From Fluviicola sp. (GTDB lineage: Bacteria; Bacteroidota; Bacteroidia; Flavobacteriales_D; Crocinitomicaceae), in assembly GCF_039596395.1 (NCBI RefSeq), contig NZ_JBCNJT010000004.1, positions 344,088-408,087 on the forward strand: a stretch of 64,000 nt of DNA, in the 5' to 3' direction. Position numbers and translations under genes: made by a program. This document shows positions 17,073 to 25,564 of the stretch, one piece after another. Position 1 is the first letter of the stretch, and every line of letters starts with the position of its first letter. The notes under the pieces were generated by a model. It was not told where the DNA came from and made no database searches. It was given only the letters and a program-made list of their open reading frames with translations.

Positions 17073-17338
17073 AACATTCAAAGAGACATACTCTGCACAA
17101 ATCACGACCCAGCCATCAGAGTGATATCCCCCCACCCCAAAAGCACGAGAGATTGACACTTTTGCTACTGTTTGAACTTTCCATTCTACCCCTCCCCATT
17201 TTTAAACTCAGGCTTGACACCCGCACTGATGGGCTAATCTGCAAACCGCCCCGGCTTCGGATTTTGGCGGGATTGGTTCCTGTTGTCATTTCGTGGAGAA
17301 GTGATCCACCCCCAGTTTACACTCAAAAAACACATATC
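17073..17338. other. Rest of the element spacer
   Basis: No gene is supported here. The sequence is pyrimidine-rich with C-tracts on the plus strand (CCCCCCACCCC near 17128), unlike the rest of the window. An open frame covers part of it but lacks a credible start before 17339. Confidence 0.4.
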
Positions 17339-17530
17339 ATGAAAACACAATTAGTTTATGCAGAGGTGATGGATGGCATTACCGCAACGATGTTAGAAGA
17401 CTCTCTCGTACAGATTATTTCAGACAACGGCGTTTTCCTTGTCACTACCGAAGAGAACAGTAAACAGTACCCGCTGGATTTCTACCCTGTGAGTGTGGAG
17501 GCGATGGAAGCGTATAACTTAAATCTCTAA
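17339..17530 (+). CDS. Hypothetical protein, 63 residues
   Basis: I do not recognise this protein. Using the ATG at 17339 gives MKTQLVYAEVMDGI and a compact alpha/beta-looking product without signal or membrane segments, ending in YPLDFYPVSVEAMEAYN. The same frame stays open upstream to 17153, but that part reads as non-coding (proline/leucine-rich). It precedes the HNH-like gene by 24 nt and is probably co-transcribed with it. A small antitoxin or inhibitor role is conceivable but nothing in the sequence shows it. Confidence 0.5.
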   Translation: MKTQLVYAEVMDGITATMLEDSLVQIISDNGVFLVTTEENSKQYPLDFYPVSVEAMEAYNLNL

Positions 17531-17554
17531 CTTTAGAATAAGTTGATACACAAA

Positions 17555-18280
17555 ATGGCAAAGAAAATACAAGGAAAATGCAGTATTTGTGGTACGTATG
17601 GAGTTCTAACGTATGAACACATACCTCCAAAGTCTGCATTCAATTCAAAACCTAAGCTGGTTCAAGGACATGAGGAAGTATTTGTTAGTACGAGCCATAA
17701 GTATGGCAAGAATAGAAGAGCAAATCAAGGGTTCGGTAGACATTGTCTATGTGCAAGTTGCAACAACAATACTGGCAATTGGTACGCTAAAGATTATGCA
17801 GAGTTTGCTGAACAATGCATGAATAACTTCAGAGAATTGAAAGACTTATATCGAGTAAATGAGTTAAAGTTCCAGATAAAGCCGTTGAATGTTATGAAAC
17901 AAATCGTTGCCATGTTTATGTGCGCGAATGGTAACGTACTCACAGATGATCTAGGCTTACGAAAATTTGTACTGGATAGGGAATGTAAAGATTTGCCCGA
18001 ACAATATCGAGTTCATATTTTCACCACCATATCTAAGAACTGCCGTTACAATGGGCTTAGTACAATTTTACAAGCAAATGGAAGTATTATTAACATGTCA
18101 GAGATTGTTCATCGGCCGTTCGGATTTCAACTTACCGTAAACTCAAACCCGACAGAAAGAATGGCAGATATTACTGAATTCACAAAAGCTGATTACGACA
18201 CTATTTACACGATGACACTTACAACCGCAATGCTTGACGTTATAGGTGCATTACCGGGAAATGGAATGTCTGAAAGTTAA
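17555..18280 (+). CDS. HNH-like endonuclease family protein
   Basis: The 241-residue protein carries a zinc-binding HNH-type signature: CSICG (Cys9, Cys12), the catalytic-type LTYEHIPPKS (Glu21-His22), then CLCASCNNNTGNWYAKDYAEF (Cys66, Cys69 with following Asn residues). CxxC...EHIPPKS...CxxCN is typical of a group of HNH-like nucleases found in mobile and defence-rich regions. The C-terminal two thirds (about 90-241) are unrecognised and may bind DNA or a partner. The ATG at 17555 is preferred over an in-frame TTG at 17543. A defence, toxin or homing role is possible; target unknown. Confidence 0.7.
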   Translation: MAKKIQGKCSICGTYGVLTYEHIPPKSAFNSKPKLVQGHEEVFVSTSHKYGKNRRANQGFGRHCLCASCNNNTGNWYAKDYAEFAEQCMNNFRELKDLYRVNELKFQIKPLNVMKQIVAMFMCANGNVLTDDLGLRKFVLDRECKDLPEQYRVHIFTTISKNCRYNGLSTILQANGSIINMSEIVHRPFGFQLTVNSNPTERMADITEFTKADYDTIYTMTLTTAMLDVIGALPGNGMSES

Positions 18281-18354
18281 CCAAACTGTACCAACCAGCG
18301 GACCTAGTCAAAATCACCGTGAATGAACCTTCGCATGACTTCTGAGTAATAAAA

Positions 18355-18380
18355 GAAAAAGGAGCTCATCTCTGAACTCC
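18355..18380 (-). terminator. Terminator of the right tRNA-Gln copy
   Basis: On the minus strand GGAGTTCA pairs with TGAGCTCC (one G-U) around GAGA, followed by TTTTTCTTTT. It lies inside the element, so the element supplies it. Confidence 0.75.
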
Positions 18381-18385
18381 TTCCC

Positions 18386-18460
18386 TGTTGACCCACTAGG
18401 GCTCGAACCTAGACTCTTCTGAACCAAAATCAGACGTGTTGCCAGTTACACCATGGGTCA
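18386..18460. repeat. Right 75-bp direct repeat (att) containing tRNA-Gln
   Basis: Perfect copy of 12864-12938; marks the right end of the integrated element. Confidence 0.9.
18389..18460 (-). tRNA. tRNA-Gln (anticodon UUG), right copy
   Basis: Identical 72-base cloverleaf to the left copy. It is preceded on the chromosomal side by a promoter with a good -33/-7 pair, so this copy is likely the transcribed, native one; its terminator is element-derived. Confidence 0.95.
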
Positions 18461-18470
18461 ATTGCGGTGG

Positions 18471-18500
18471 CAAAGTTAATACTAAATTCTTTCCATCCAA
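18471..18500 (-). promoter_or_regulatory. Promoter of the right tRNA-Gln copy
   Basis: On the minus strand TTG (18500-18498), a 19-bp spacer and TAACTTTG (18478-18471) match the Bacteroidota -33/-7 layout. The -7 box ends 10 nt before the tRNA 5' end. Confidence 0.65.
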
Positions 18501-18643
18501 GAAAAGGAGTAAAAAAATTGGTGTTTTTAAACGAAAAAGTGGAAAAAACATTGAATTTCATTCATTTAGCATTTTTCAACCTTTCTATGCGGAATCGTGC
18601 CAATATATTTATAACTTCGCGAGTCAAACTTTCAAAGTAAATC

Positions 18644-21600
18644 ATGAATTACAATAAACTGAATAACCTTACGGGCTGGTTTGTTTTTTTAATCGCAACG
18701 ATTGTTTATTTCCTGACCATTGAAGATACCGTTTCATTGTGGGATTGCGGGGAGTACATTACAGCCGCAAATAAATTAGAAGTTGGTCACCCTCCGGGCG
18801 CACCGTTATTCATGGTACTTGGACGTTTGTTCTCTTTCTTCGCAGAGCCTGATATGGTTGCCGTATGGATCAACCGCCTTTCAGCTTTGTGCAGTTCATT
18901 CACGATTTTATTCATGTACTGGTCAATCACCATGTTTGGTAAGAAGATCATGCAACGCACCAACAGAGACTGGTCGAGAGGTGACCAGATCGCTACGATC
19001 GGAGCGGGAGTTGTGGGAGCTTTGGCTTATACTTTCTCAGATTCTTTCTGGTTCTCCGCCGTTGAAGGGGAAGTTTACGCGATGTCCTCTTTGTTTACTG
19101 CAGCTATTTTCTGGATGATCCTGAAGTGGGACGCAGAAATGATCGGTATCAAGCACGGCGAAATCAAAGACGGAAGATCTCCGATGCGCTGGATGATCCT
19201 GATCTGGTTCATGTTCGGTTTGGCGATCGGGGTCCATTTATTGGGGCTACTCGCAGTACCGGCAATTGCTTTTGTAATGTACTTTAACTTGTGGGAAAAA
19301 ACCACTTTGAAAGGAATTATCCTGACCGGTTTGATTTCTGTAGTAGTACTTGCTTTCGTACAGGAAGGAATCATCCCGGGATCCGTAGCATTGGCTTCTT
19401 CTTTCGAGGTTGCTTTCGTGAATTCATTCGGTTTACCTTTCTTCTCCGGAACCATTTTCTTCTTCTTATTGCTGATCGGGGCTTTTATGTGGGCTTTCCG
19501 TTATGCGAAGAGAAAAGCAAAACCTATTTTAAATACTGCTTTGTGGAGTTTGGCATTCCTGTTAATCGGTTACGGTTCTTTTGCGGTAATTGTTATCCGT
19601 TCGAATGCAAACACGCCTTTGGATGAAAACGACCCGGAAAACCTGGTAACGCTTCACGCGTACCTGAAACGTGAACAATACGGTTCATGGCCTATCCTGA
19701 ACGGGAATTATTGGAACTCCCTTCCGGCAGATCAAAGTGAATACGAGGATGCCGCACCTTTCTACCTACGCCGCTTTGTAGTTGAAAACGACCAGACAGG
19801 ATTGGATGCAAAAGCTTTCATGACTGAAAAAGAGGCAACGGATTGGGCAAAATCCAAAGGAAGCAACTTCTCGGTGAAAGAGAAGTATTTTTCCAGCAAC
19901 GAAAGTGTTCGAAAAAACAGCAAGCAGGTTTATGCTCAAACAACCTTCCTGCCTCGTATGTATTATACTTCCGGAAATCCGAACGATCCGAAAATTATTG
20001 CCTACAAAAACTGGTCTGGATATGACCCTACGGATGTAAGGGATTCCGATGAGAACGGTGAGGACGGATTAAGACTTCCGCGTTTCGGCGAAAACATGCG
20101 CTACATGTTCAGTTACCAGATGAACTGGATGTACTGGCGTTACTTCATGTGGAACTTCTCAGGCCGTCAGAATGATATCCAGGGACATGGTGATGAAATG
20201 CGCGGAAACTGGATCTCCGGGTTCTCTTTCATTGACGATGCGCGTTTGGGAAGCCAGGAACATGCTCCTTACTATACGCTGGAAAATCCGGCACACAATA
20301 ATTTCTGGATGCTTCCGCTGGTTCTTGGAGTAATCGGGGTGGTTTTCCACTTCTACAGAGCTCCGAAAGATGCATTCATCGTATTCCTGACATTCTTCTT
20401 TACAGGAATCGCCATTGTAATCTACCTGAACCAAAAACCGTTCGAGCCACGTGAGCGTGATTACGCTTATGCAGCTTCCTTCTATGCTTTCGCATTCTGG
20501 ATAGGACTGAGTGTTCTGGCTTTATACGATGCGTACAAAAATTTCCAGAAAGAAGACTGGAAGAAAATGCTGATCGGTTACGGAGCATTAACGATTTTCA
20601 TTTCATTTTTCGCACTTTCAGGAGGTGGTATCATTTTAACTACCTGGCTGGTAATCGCAATCATCGGACTGGTATTACTCGGAATAGCTTATGGCTTACG
20701 AAAAGCCCTGCCTAACGGTACTGTCGCAGCATCCTTATTTACAATTCTTACTTTATTTGTTCCTTACATCATGGGTGAGCAAGGATGGGATGATCACGAC
20801 CGTTCCAACAAGTCTTCCGCTCATGATTTGGCATACAACTACCTTCAATCCTGTGCTAAAAACGGAATTATCTTCTCTGTGGGAGATAACGATACATTCC
20901 CGCTTTGGTATTTACAGGAAGTGGAAGGCGAACGTACGGATGTGCGTGTGTGTAACACCAGCTTATTCGATACGGACTGGTATACCAACCAGATGAAAAT
21001 GAAAATGTACGATTCTGAACCGCTCCCTATCACTTTCAGAGAGGACCAGATCCTTCAGTGGGCAGGTGGAACGGACCAGGCATTCTTCTTGTCTACGACA
21101 CGTATGCTGAACCAGGGAATCAACCGCGAAACAGTTGAGAACCTGTTCAAGATCAAAGTAAAAAACAGCCCTGCTGAGTTCAAACAAGCCTTTACAAGTT
21201 TTGCCAATGCGGGTGCTACCGTTATGGCGGGTGTAAAAGCAAAAGATGCCGCTTACGAGCCACGCATCAACGAGATCCGCCAGGTATTCCAGAATGCAAG
21301 TGCTGATTCTGCTTCCGTTGAAACAATCGAAAGCATGGAGAACGGTGTACTGGAAGTATTCGAAGGATACAGAAACCAATTACTGGAAGCTGATGTAAAA
21401 GGATTGGAAACGATGCAGGAAATCCTGAATACCTGGGAAGAAACCTGGTCATTCCTTCCGTTGAAAGAGGTTATCGCTTTCATGAAGAACGATGACAACA
21501 TGATCAAGTACGGAACTGCTTCCCTGAGAGTGATTCCAAGTACCGGATTCATCCTTCCGGTAAATAAGAAAAATGCATTGGCATCCCAAATCATTTCCAA

Positions 21601-22807
21601 AGATGAATTGGCGAATTGCGAAGATGAGATCCGTTTCCGTTTCAATTCAAGATCTGTTCAGGCGATTACCAAATCGGACATCATGATCCTGGACATGTTG
21701 GCACACAACGACTGGAAACGCCCGATGTACTTCACATCTCCGGGTAACACGGAAGTTTCTACGGCTATGTACCAAAGCGGACACTTACGCACAAACGGTA
21801 TGGCGTGGGAAATCACCCCGATCCTTGCACAAGGTAAAACTCCGATTAATGAAAAATTGATGTTCAAGCATTTGATGCAGACTTACCACTACGGCAAAAT
21901 GAACGATCCGAAAGTATTGACGGATTACTACGCAAGAAGACAAACGGTTCAGTTCAGAACGATGTTTGCCCAATTGGCTGAACACTACGTGATCGAAGCG
22001 GAGCAAATGGAAATGAGCAAAACGCAATATGGCCCTATGTTGAAAAACCTGCGTGCTTCCGGTCAGGCAAGAGTGGCAGATTCCCTGGAGAATTCTTTCA
22101 AAGGAACGATGGGAATGACAACTGCTCAATTGCGCAAGAAAGCTGCTGAGGTGATTCACAAATCACTGGAAGTAATGCCTGCTGATGTCGTTTTGGATTA
22201 CGGCGAAAGACCAAGCCCGGCCGGTTCGATCAAAGATGCGAACGGTGTGGAATACCAACAGTTCCAGGATGGAGTTCTGCAGGATTATGTAGGTCTTCTT
22301 TACAGAGCCGGAGACAAAGCGGGTGCTGAAAAACTGGGAGCTGAAGTTGCACGCCAACTGGAAAGCATTATGGGTTACTTTAAAAACAGCCCTGCAAACT
22401 TTGCGGCATCCAACGATATGGATTACATCTCTGCGGTGATCAACTACGCAACCCTGCACAAATTTGCAGGTGATGAGCGTATCGCATCGAAGAATAACCC
22501 ATTGGTTGCAAGAACTACCAAAGGATTGGAAGAGCTTTACAACGTAGACCTTGCACGCATTTACAACGAATTGGACCAACTTTCACTGGAAAACGGTGAA
22601 AGCAGAACTGACGGAAACTTTGCAATCAAGAAAGCGCGTTTACAGGGAACTATGAATGCGATTGACTTTACATTCCAGCTGACAGGAACACAGGTTCCAT
22701 CCGCTCCGGCAAAACAAACTCCGGGAATGCCGGCAGGACCTGAAGGAATTCTGCCTGAAACATTGCCAAAAGGCGCTGAGTCGGACAGTGAACCGATTGT
22801 CGGGTAA
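18644..22807 (+). CDS. DUF2723 family multi-pass membrane protein
   Basis: The 1387-residue protein begins with a DUF2723-type domain (about 10-170): ATIVYFLTIEDTVSLWDCGEYITAA, VGHPPGAPLFMVLGRL and FSDSFWFSAVEGEVY. This resembles the N-terminal catalytic loop region of GT-C glycosyltransferases and protein O-mannosyltransferases (acidic pair after a first helix). About a dozen membrane helices span residues 10-680, followed by a large soluble C-terminal region (about 690-1387) with helical repeats. Bacteroidota homologues are proposed O-glycosylation enzymes; the activity here is inferred. The polysaccharide deacetylase gene follows by 11 nt and is probably co-transcribed. Confidence 0.85.
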   Translation: MNYNKLNNLTGWFVFLIATIVYFLTIEDTVSLWDCGEYITAANKLEVGHPPGAPLFMVLGRLFSFFAEPDMVAVWINRLSALCSSFTILFMYWSITMFGKKIMQRTNRDWSRGDQIATIGAGVVGALAYTFSDSFWFSAVEGEVYAMSSLFTAAIFWMILKWDAEMIGIKHGEIKDGRSPMRWMILIWFMFGLAIGVHLLGLLAVPAIAFVMYFNLWEKTTLKGIILTGLISVVVLAFVQEGIIPGSVALASSFEVAFVNSFGLPFFSGTIFFFLLLIGAFMWAFRYAKRKAKPILNTALWSLAFLLIGYGSFAVIVIRSNANTPLDENDPENLVTLHAYLKREQYGSWPILNGNYWNSLPADQSEYEDAAPFYLRRFVVENDQTGLDAKAFMTEKEATDWAKSKGSNFSVKEKYFSSNESVRKNSKQVYAQTTFLPRMYYTSGNPNDPKIIAYKNWSGYDPTDVRDSDENGEDGLRLPRFGENMRYMFSYQMNWMYWRYFMWNFSGRQNDIQGHGDEMRGNWISGFSFIDDARLGSQEHAPYYTLENPAHNNFWMLPLVLGVIGVVFHFYRAPKDAFIVFLTFFFTGIAIVIYLNQKPFEPRERDYAYAASFYAFAFWIGLSVLALYDAYKNFQKEDWKKMLIGYGALTIFISFFALSGGGIILTTWLVIAIIGLVLLGIAYGLRKALPNGTVAASLFTILTLFVPYIMGEQGWDDHDRSNKSSAHDLAYNYLQSCAKNGIIFSVGDNDTFPLWYLQEVEGERTDVRVCNTSLFDTDWYTNQMKMKMYDSEPLPITFREDQILQWAGGTDQAFFLSTTRMLNQGINRETVENLFKIKVKNSPAEFKQAFTSFANAGATVMAGVKAKDAAYEPRINEIRQVFQNASADSASVETIESMENGVLEVFEGYRNQLLEADVKGLETMQEILNTWEETWSFLPLKEVIAFMKNDDNMIKYGTASLRVIPSTGFILPVNKKNALASQIISKDELANCEDEIRFRFNSRSVQAITKSDIMILDMLAHNDWKRPMYFTSPGNTEVSTAMYQSGHLRTNGMAWEITPILAQGKTPINEKLMFKHLMQTYHYGKMNDPKVLTDYYARRQTVQFRTMFAQLAEHYVIEAEQMEMSKTQYGPMLKNLRASGQARVADSLENSFKGTMGMTTAQLRKKAAEVIHKSLEVMPADVVLDYGERPSPAGSIKDANGVEYQQFQDGVLQDYVGLLYRAGDKAGAEKLGAEVARQLESIMGYFKNSPANFAASNDMDYISAVINYATLHKFAGDERIASKNNPLVARTTKGLEELYNVDLARIYNELDQLSLENGESRTDGNFAIKKARLQGTMNAIDFTFQLTGTQVPSAPAKQTPGMPAGPEGILPETLPKGAESDSEPIVG

Positions 22808-22818
22808 AATTCCTGTAA

Positions 22819-23430
22819 ATGAGATTATTTAAACCTCCACGCTTAACGAATTGGGTTTTTCCAAGGTTAAGGTGGAGGTTTTCCGTTTCCGGGCCGGTAG
22901 TTTTCATTACATTTGATGACGGCCCCAACCCGGAAATCACTCCTTTTGTATTGGACCTGCTGAAGGAATACAACTGGAAAGCTACTTTCTTCTGCGTCGG
23001 CCAGAATGTGATCAAATACCCCGAATTATTTCAGCGCATCCTTTCGGAAGGACATGCGGTGGGAAACCACACCATGAAGCATTTGAATTCGGTGAAAACG
23101 GAAAATGAGTTGTACCTGGAATCTTTCAGGGAATTCGAAGCCACGTATCCTACGAAACTCTTCCGTCCGCCTTATGGAAGAATCAAGCCGGGTGTTGCAA
23201 AAGAGATCGCTAAAACGCACCAAATCATTATGTGGTCGTGGCTTTCTTACGATTACGACCTGAGCGTCAGCAATGAACGCATCCTTGCAGAGGCAAAACG
23301 TATCAAGCAAGGTGAAATCCTCGTTCTCCATGACAATGCAAAGATTGTGGAACGGCAAAAAGAATTATTGCCGCAATTATTCCGGTTACTGGAAGAAAAA
23401 GGGTTCCGTCCGGAAGTTATTTCTGCTTAG
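22819..23430 (+). CDS. Polysaccharide deacetylase (NodB homology)
   Basis: A CE4-type deacetylase of 203 residues removing acetyl groups from envelope polysaccharide or peptidoglycan. The motifs are complete: TFDDGPNP (D33 base, D34 metal ligand), GNHTMKH (H84 and H88 metal ligands), RPPYGR (R116) and LVLHDN (H171). No clear signal peptide is visible; the N-terminus is short and basic (MRLFKPPRLTNW), so location is uncertain. It follows the DUF2723 gene by 11 nt and overlaps the convergent DUF2480 gene by 14 bp. Confidence 0.93.
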   Translation: MRLFKPPRLTNWVFPRLRWRFSVSGPVVFITFDDGPNPEITPFVLDLLKEYNWKATFFCVGQNVIKYPELFQRILSEGHAVGNHTMKHLNSVKTENELYLESFREFEATYPTKLFRPPYGRIKPGVAKEIAKTHQIIMWSWLSYDYDLSVSNERILAEAKRIKQGEILVLHDNAKIVERQKELLPQLFRLLEEKGFRPEVISA

Positions 23431-23932
23431 GTTTTTTGTAGATCGGAACGGTGGAACAAGGTTCTCCGTACATGATGCTGGAACAAACCGGCTGAACTTT
23501 CACCAGGAACTGCGACATGGCCGCTTCCGGGTTCGGAATATCGGAGCATCCTTTCACAATCAGTTTTCCGTCAACAAACTGGTCAATATCCAATTTCTCG
23601 ATGCTCAATTCCAAAGCTTTCTGTCTGGCGTGGGCTAAAGTTCCGATCGTAACCGAGCTTGCAATTCCCACTAATTTGGAGCTGACCAGCATGAATGCCC
23701 AGGAAGGCAAAATTGCATCCGCCGAGCAATATAAGTACACGTGTTTATCCTGGAATTGATTCCAATCGAAATTCTTGACGTAATCGCGGAAATCCTTTTC
23801 TTTCAGTACCAGTCCCTGCCACAGGGAAGGCTCGAAATCAAAACCTGCAAACTCAGAATTCTTCGGACAATATTCAGCAAGATCAACTGCTATTAATCCG
23901 CTTTGTGCTACTTTATTTACTATTTCAGACAT
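23417..23932 (-). CDS. DUF2480 family protein
   Basis: This 171-residue cytosolic protein matches the Bacteroidota-specific DUF2480 family: an N-terminal EIVNKVAQSGLIAVDLAEY, the central LWQGLVLKEKDFRDYV, a DAILPSWAFML segment, and a C-terminal KGCSDIP region with cysteines (VCSSIMYGEPCSTVP). Function is unknown. A TAATTTTG box ends exactly 4 nt before the ATG, implying a leaderless mRNA. It converges with the deacetylase. Confidence 0.85.
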   Translation of the reverse strand: MSEIVNKVAQSGLIAVDLAEYCPKNSEFAGFDFEPSLWQGLVLKEKDFRDYVKNFDWNQFQDKHVYLYCSADAILPSWAFMLVSSKLVGIASSVTIGTLAHARQKALELSIEKLDIDQFVDGKLIVKGCSDIPNPEAAMSQFLVKVQPVCSSIMYGEPCSTVPIYKKPKQK

Positions 23933-23936
23933 GGTA

Positions 23937-23944
23937 CAAAATTA
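23937..23944 (-). promoter_or_regulatory. -7 box of the DUF2480 gene, 4 nt before ATG
   Basis: Minus-strand TAATTTTG, then TACC, then ATG. This is the same spacing as in rnhA, the 24703 esterase, the 48100 dioxygenase and murI. Confidence 0.55.
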
Positions 23945-24158
23945 CTGCTATTAATTGCGAATTGCGCATGTTGAATTACGAATTATTTGATCGTTCACCA
24001 TAGGTCTGAAGGAGTTCACACGTACAACGCTTCATTTTCAGTTGCTGCAGCGCTTCCTCTCTCATGTTAAAGTTCGGTGGCACTGGCCTATTTTAACAAA
24101 AATTAGTGAAAGGGGTGTTTCGTTTTCGCGTAATTTTACGCCACACAAAAGTTAAACC

Positions 24159-24674
24159 ATGAAACACTCGATTATACTTGGACTGGCAACTGTATTGGTT
24201 TTGGGTTCCTGCTCTTCCACTCCGGAAAAGAAAATCATCAAGATTGAGAAGAAAGTTGTCACTCAAAAACTGGACCCGGTACATGCCGACCGCAAACTGG
24301 CAATCGAGGTTTCAGGGATGAGCTGTGAACATGCGTGCGGAGGTTCTATCCGGATGGCATTGAAAGAAACAGGAGCTGTGGACCGTGTTTCCTACGATTT
24401 CGAATCCGGAAGAAAGACCAACACCGCTTACATTACTTTTGACAAATCGAAAATTTCCGCGGATAAAATTGTTTCGATTATTGAAACAATCAACGACAAA
24501 CAATTTACTACCGGGAAATCGAGTTCTACGGATATCGAAGGAGAAACCAAAACGGGAAGTCCTTCCACCACAACCATTACGGAAACGAAAACTACCCGAA
24601 TCAACGTAGAAGTTCCCGAAGCAAACTGGGAAATGCCGAACATCTTCCGTTTTTTTTCGCACTTACTCAGCTAA
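24159..24674 (+). CDS. Lipoprotein with heavy-metal-associated (HMA) domain
   Basis: The 171-residue protein has a lipoprotein signal (lipobox VLGSC, Cys18), then a basic linker and an HMA-like ferredoxin fold (about 46-115). The metal loop reads GMSCEHACGGS, a C-x3-C pair (Cys56, Cys60) instead of the usual C-x2-C; a C-x3-C variant occurs in several Bacteroidota HMA proteins. The C-terminal 50 residues are Ser/Thr-rich. A role in copper or other metal binding at the envelope is likely, but no transporter is nearby. Confidence 0.8.
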   Translation: MKHSIILGLATVLVLGSCSSTPEKKIIKIEKKVVTQKLDPVHADRKLAIEVSGMSCEHACGGSIRMALKETGAVDRVSYDFESGRKTNTAYITFDKSKISADKIVSIIETINDKQFTTGKSSSTDIEGETKTGSPSTTTITETKTTRINVEVPEANWEMPNIFRFFSHLLS

Positions 24675-24690
24675 AAACAAAGCGGATTCG

Positions 24691-24698
24691 TAGTTTTG
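24691..24698 (+). promoter_or_regulatory. -7 box of the 24703 esterase, 4 nt before ATG
   Basis: TAGTTTTG, CAGC, then ATG. The box lies in the 28-base gap after the HMA gene, so the esterase can be transcribed alone without a leader. Confidence 0.5.
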
Positions 24699-24702
24699 CA
24701 GC

Positions 24703-25464
24703 ATGAAATTGCAGCATCGCATTATCGGGGAAGGGAAACCGTTGATTATCCTTCACGGACTTTTTGGTTCTTCAGACAACTGGCAAACCCACGCCAAACG
24801 TTTCTCGGATTATTTCCAGGTTATTTTAGTCGATCAGCGCAATCACGGTCACACAGACTGGAGTGATGATTTCAGCTATGACCTCCTTGCCGAAGACCTT
24901 CACGAACTGATCACCGACCTTGGGTTGGAAAAGGTGAACCTGCTCGGCCATTCCATGGGTGGAAAAACCGTGATGCGTTATGCACAGCTTTATCCCGATA
25001 CGATCGAGAAAATGATCGTTGTAGACATGGGAATCAAAGGATATCCACCTCATCATCAGCAAATTTTGGCAGGAATTGCGGCGTTAAACGCAACATCCAT
25101 GGATTCACGTTCGGCCGCAGAAGAAGTATTGCTTCCTTTCGTACCGGAAAACGGAACGCGGCAGTTCCTCATGAAAAACCTGTACTGGATTGAAAAGGGG
25201 AAACTGGCCTGGCGCATGAACGTAAAAGTCCTGGAAAAAGAAATGCCGAACATCCTGAAAGCACTTCCGGAACAGGAAGTCCTGGTACAAACCTTATTTA
25301 TCCGCGGCGGAATGTCCAATTACGTCATCGACGAAGACATTCCGGATATTGAAAACCAATTCCCGGATTCTTCCTTTGTAACGATTGAAAATGCGGGACA
25401 TTGGATCCACGCAGAACAGCCGGAGGAATTTATGAATGCCGTTTTGGAATTTTTGTTGCGTTGA
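24703..25464 (+). CDS. Alpha/beta hydrolase, YbfF-like esterase
   Basis: The 253-residue enzyme closely follows the YbfF esterase pattern: IILHGLFGSSDNW (oxyanion region), VDQRNHGHTDW, nucleophile elbow LLGHSMGGKTVM (Ser84), VVDMGIKGYPPHH and the catalytic His233 in NAGHWIHAEQP. It hydrolyses small acyl esters or acyl-CoA in the cytosol; the natural substrate is not known. No signal peptide. A promoter box 4 nt upstream suggests a leaderless transcript. Confidence 0.9.
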   Translation: MKLQHRIIGEGKPLIILHGLFGSSDNWQTHAKRFSDYFQVILVDQRNHGHTDWSDDFSYDLLAEDLHELITDLGLEKVNLLGHSMGGKTVMRYAQLYPDTIEKMIVVDMGIKGYPPHHQQILAGIAALNATSMDSRSAAEEVLLPFVPENGTRQFLMKNLYWIEKGKLAWRMNVKVLEKEMPNILKALPEQEVLVQTLFIRGGMSNYVIDEDIPDIENQFPDSSFVTIENAGHWIHAEQPEEFMNAVLEFLLR

Positions 25465-25564
25465 AATGTTTTGATCGATTTCGATTTGTAAATGTGATCA
25501 CAATTTGACAATGATCAATTATTTGTACACAACGAATTACGTCGGGATACGACGCATTGCGTGT

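Larger units (their letters stand above)
12864..18460 (+). mobile_element. Integrated element in tRNA-Gln (about 5.5 kb)
   Basis: The element lies between two identical 75-bp repeats, each holding an entire tRNA-Gln gene. A tyrosine recombinase is the first gene inside the left repeat and reads inward, the classic integrase layout for tRNA-targeted elements. Cargo: XRE regulator, lipoprotein, two-helix membrane peptide, 93-residue protein, 353-residue HTH protein, dyad-rich spacer, 63-residue protein and HNH-like nuclease. No relaxase, coupling protein, capsid, terminase or transposase was seen, so it is a small non-self-transmissible integrative element or satellite. The right copy keeps a strong promoter and the left copy keeps the strong terminator, as expected if one tRNA was split and restored. 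Confidence 0.85.

Noticed and set aside
17555..18280. Firm assignment of the HNH-like protein to a known defence system
   Set aside because: Only the zinc/HNH signature is recognisable; partner genes of named systems are absent.
12864..18460. Interpretation of the element as a prophage
   Set aside because: No capsid, portal, terminase, tail or lysis genes were seen; it is too small and lacks structural genes.
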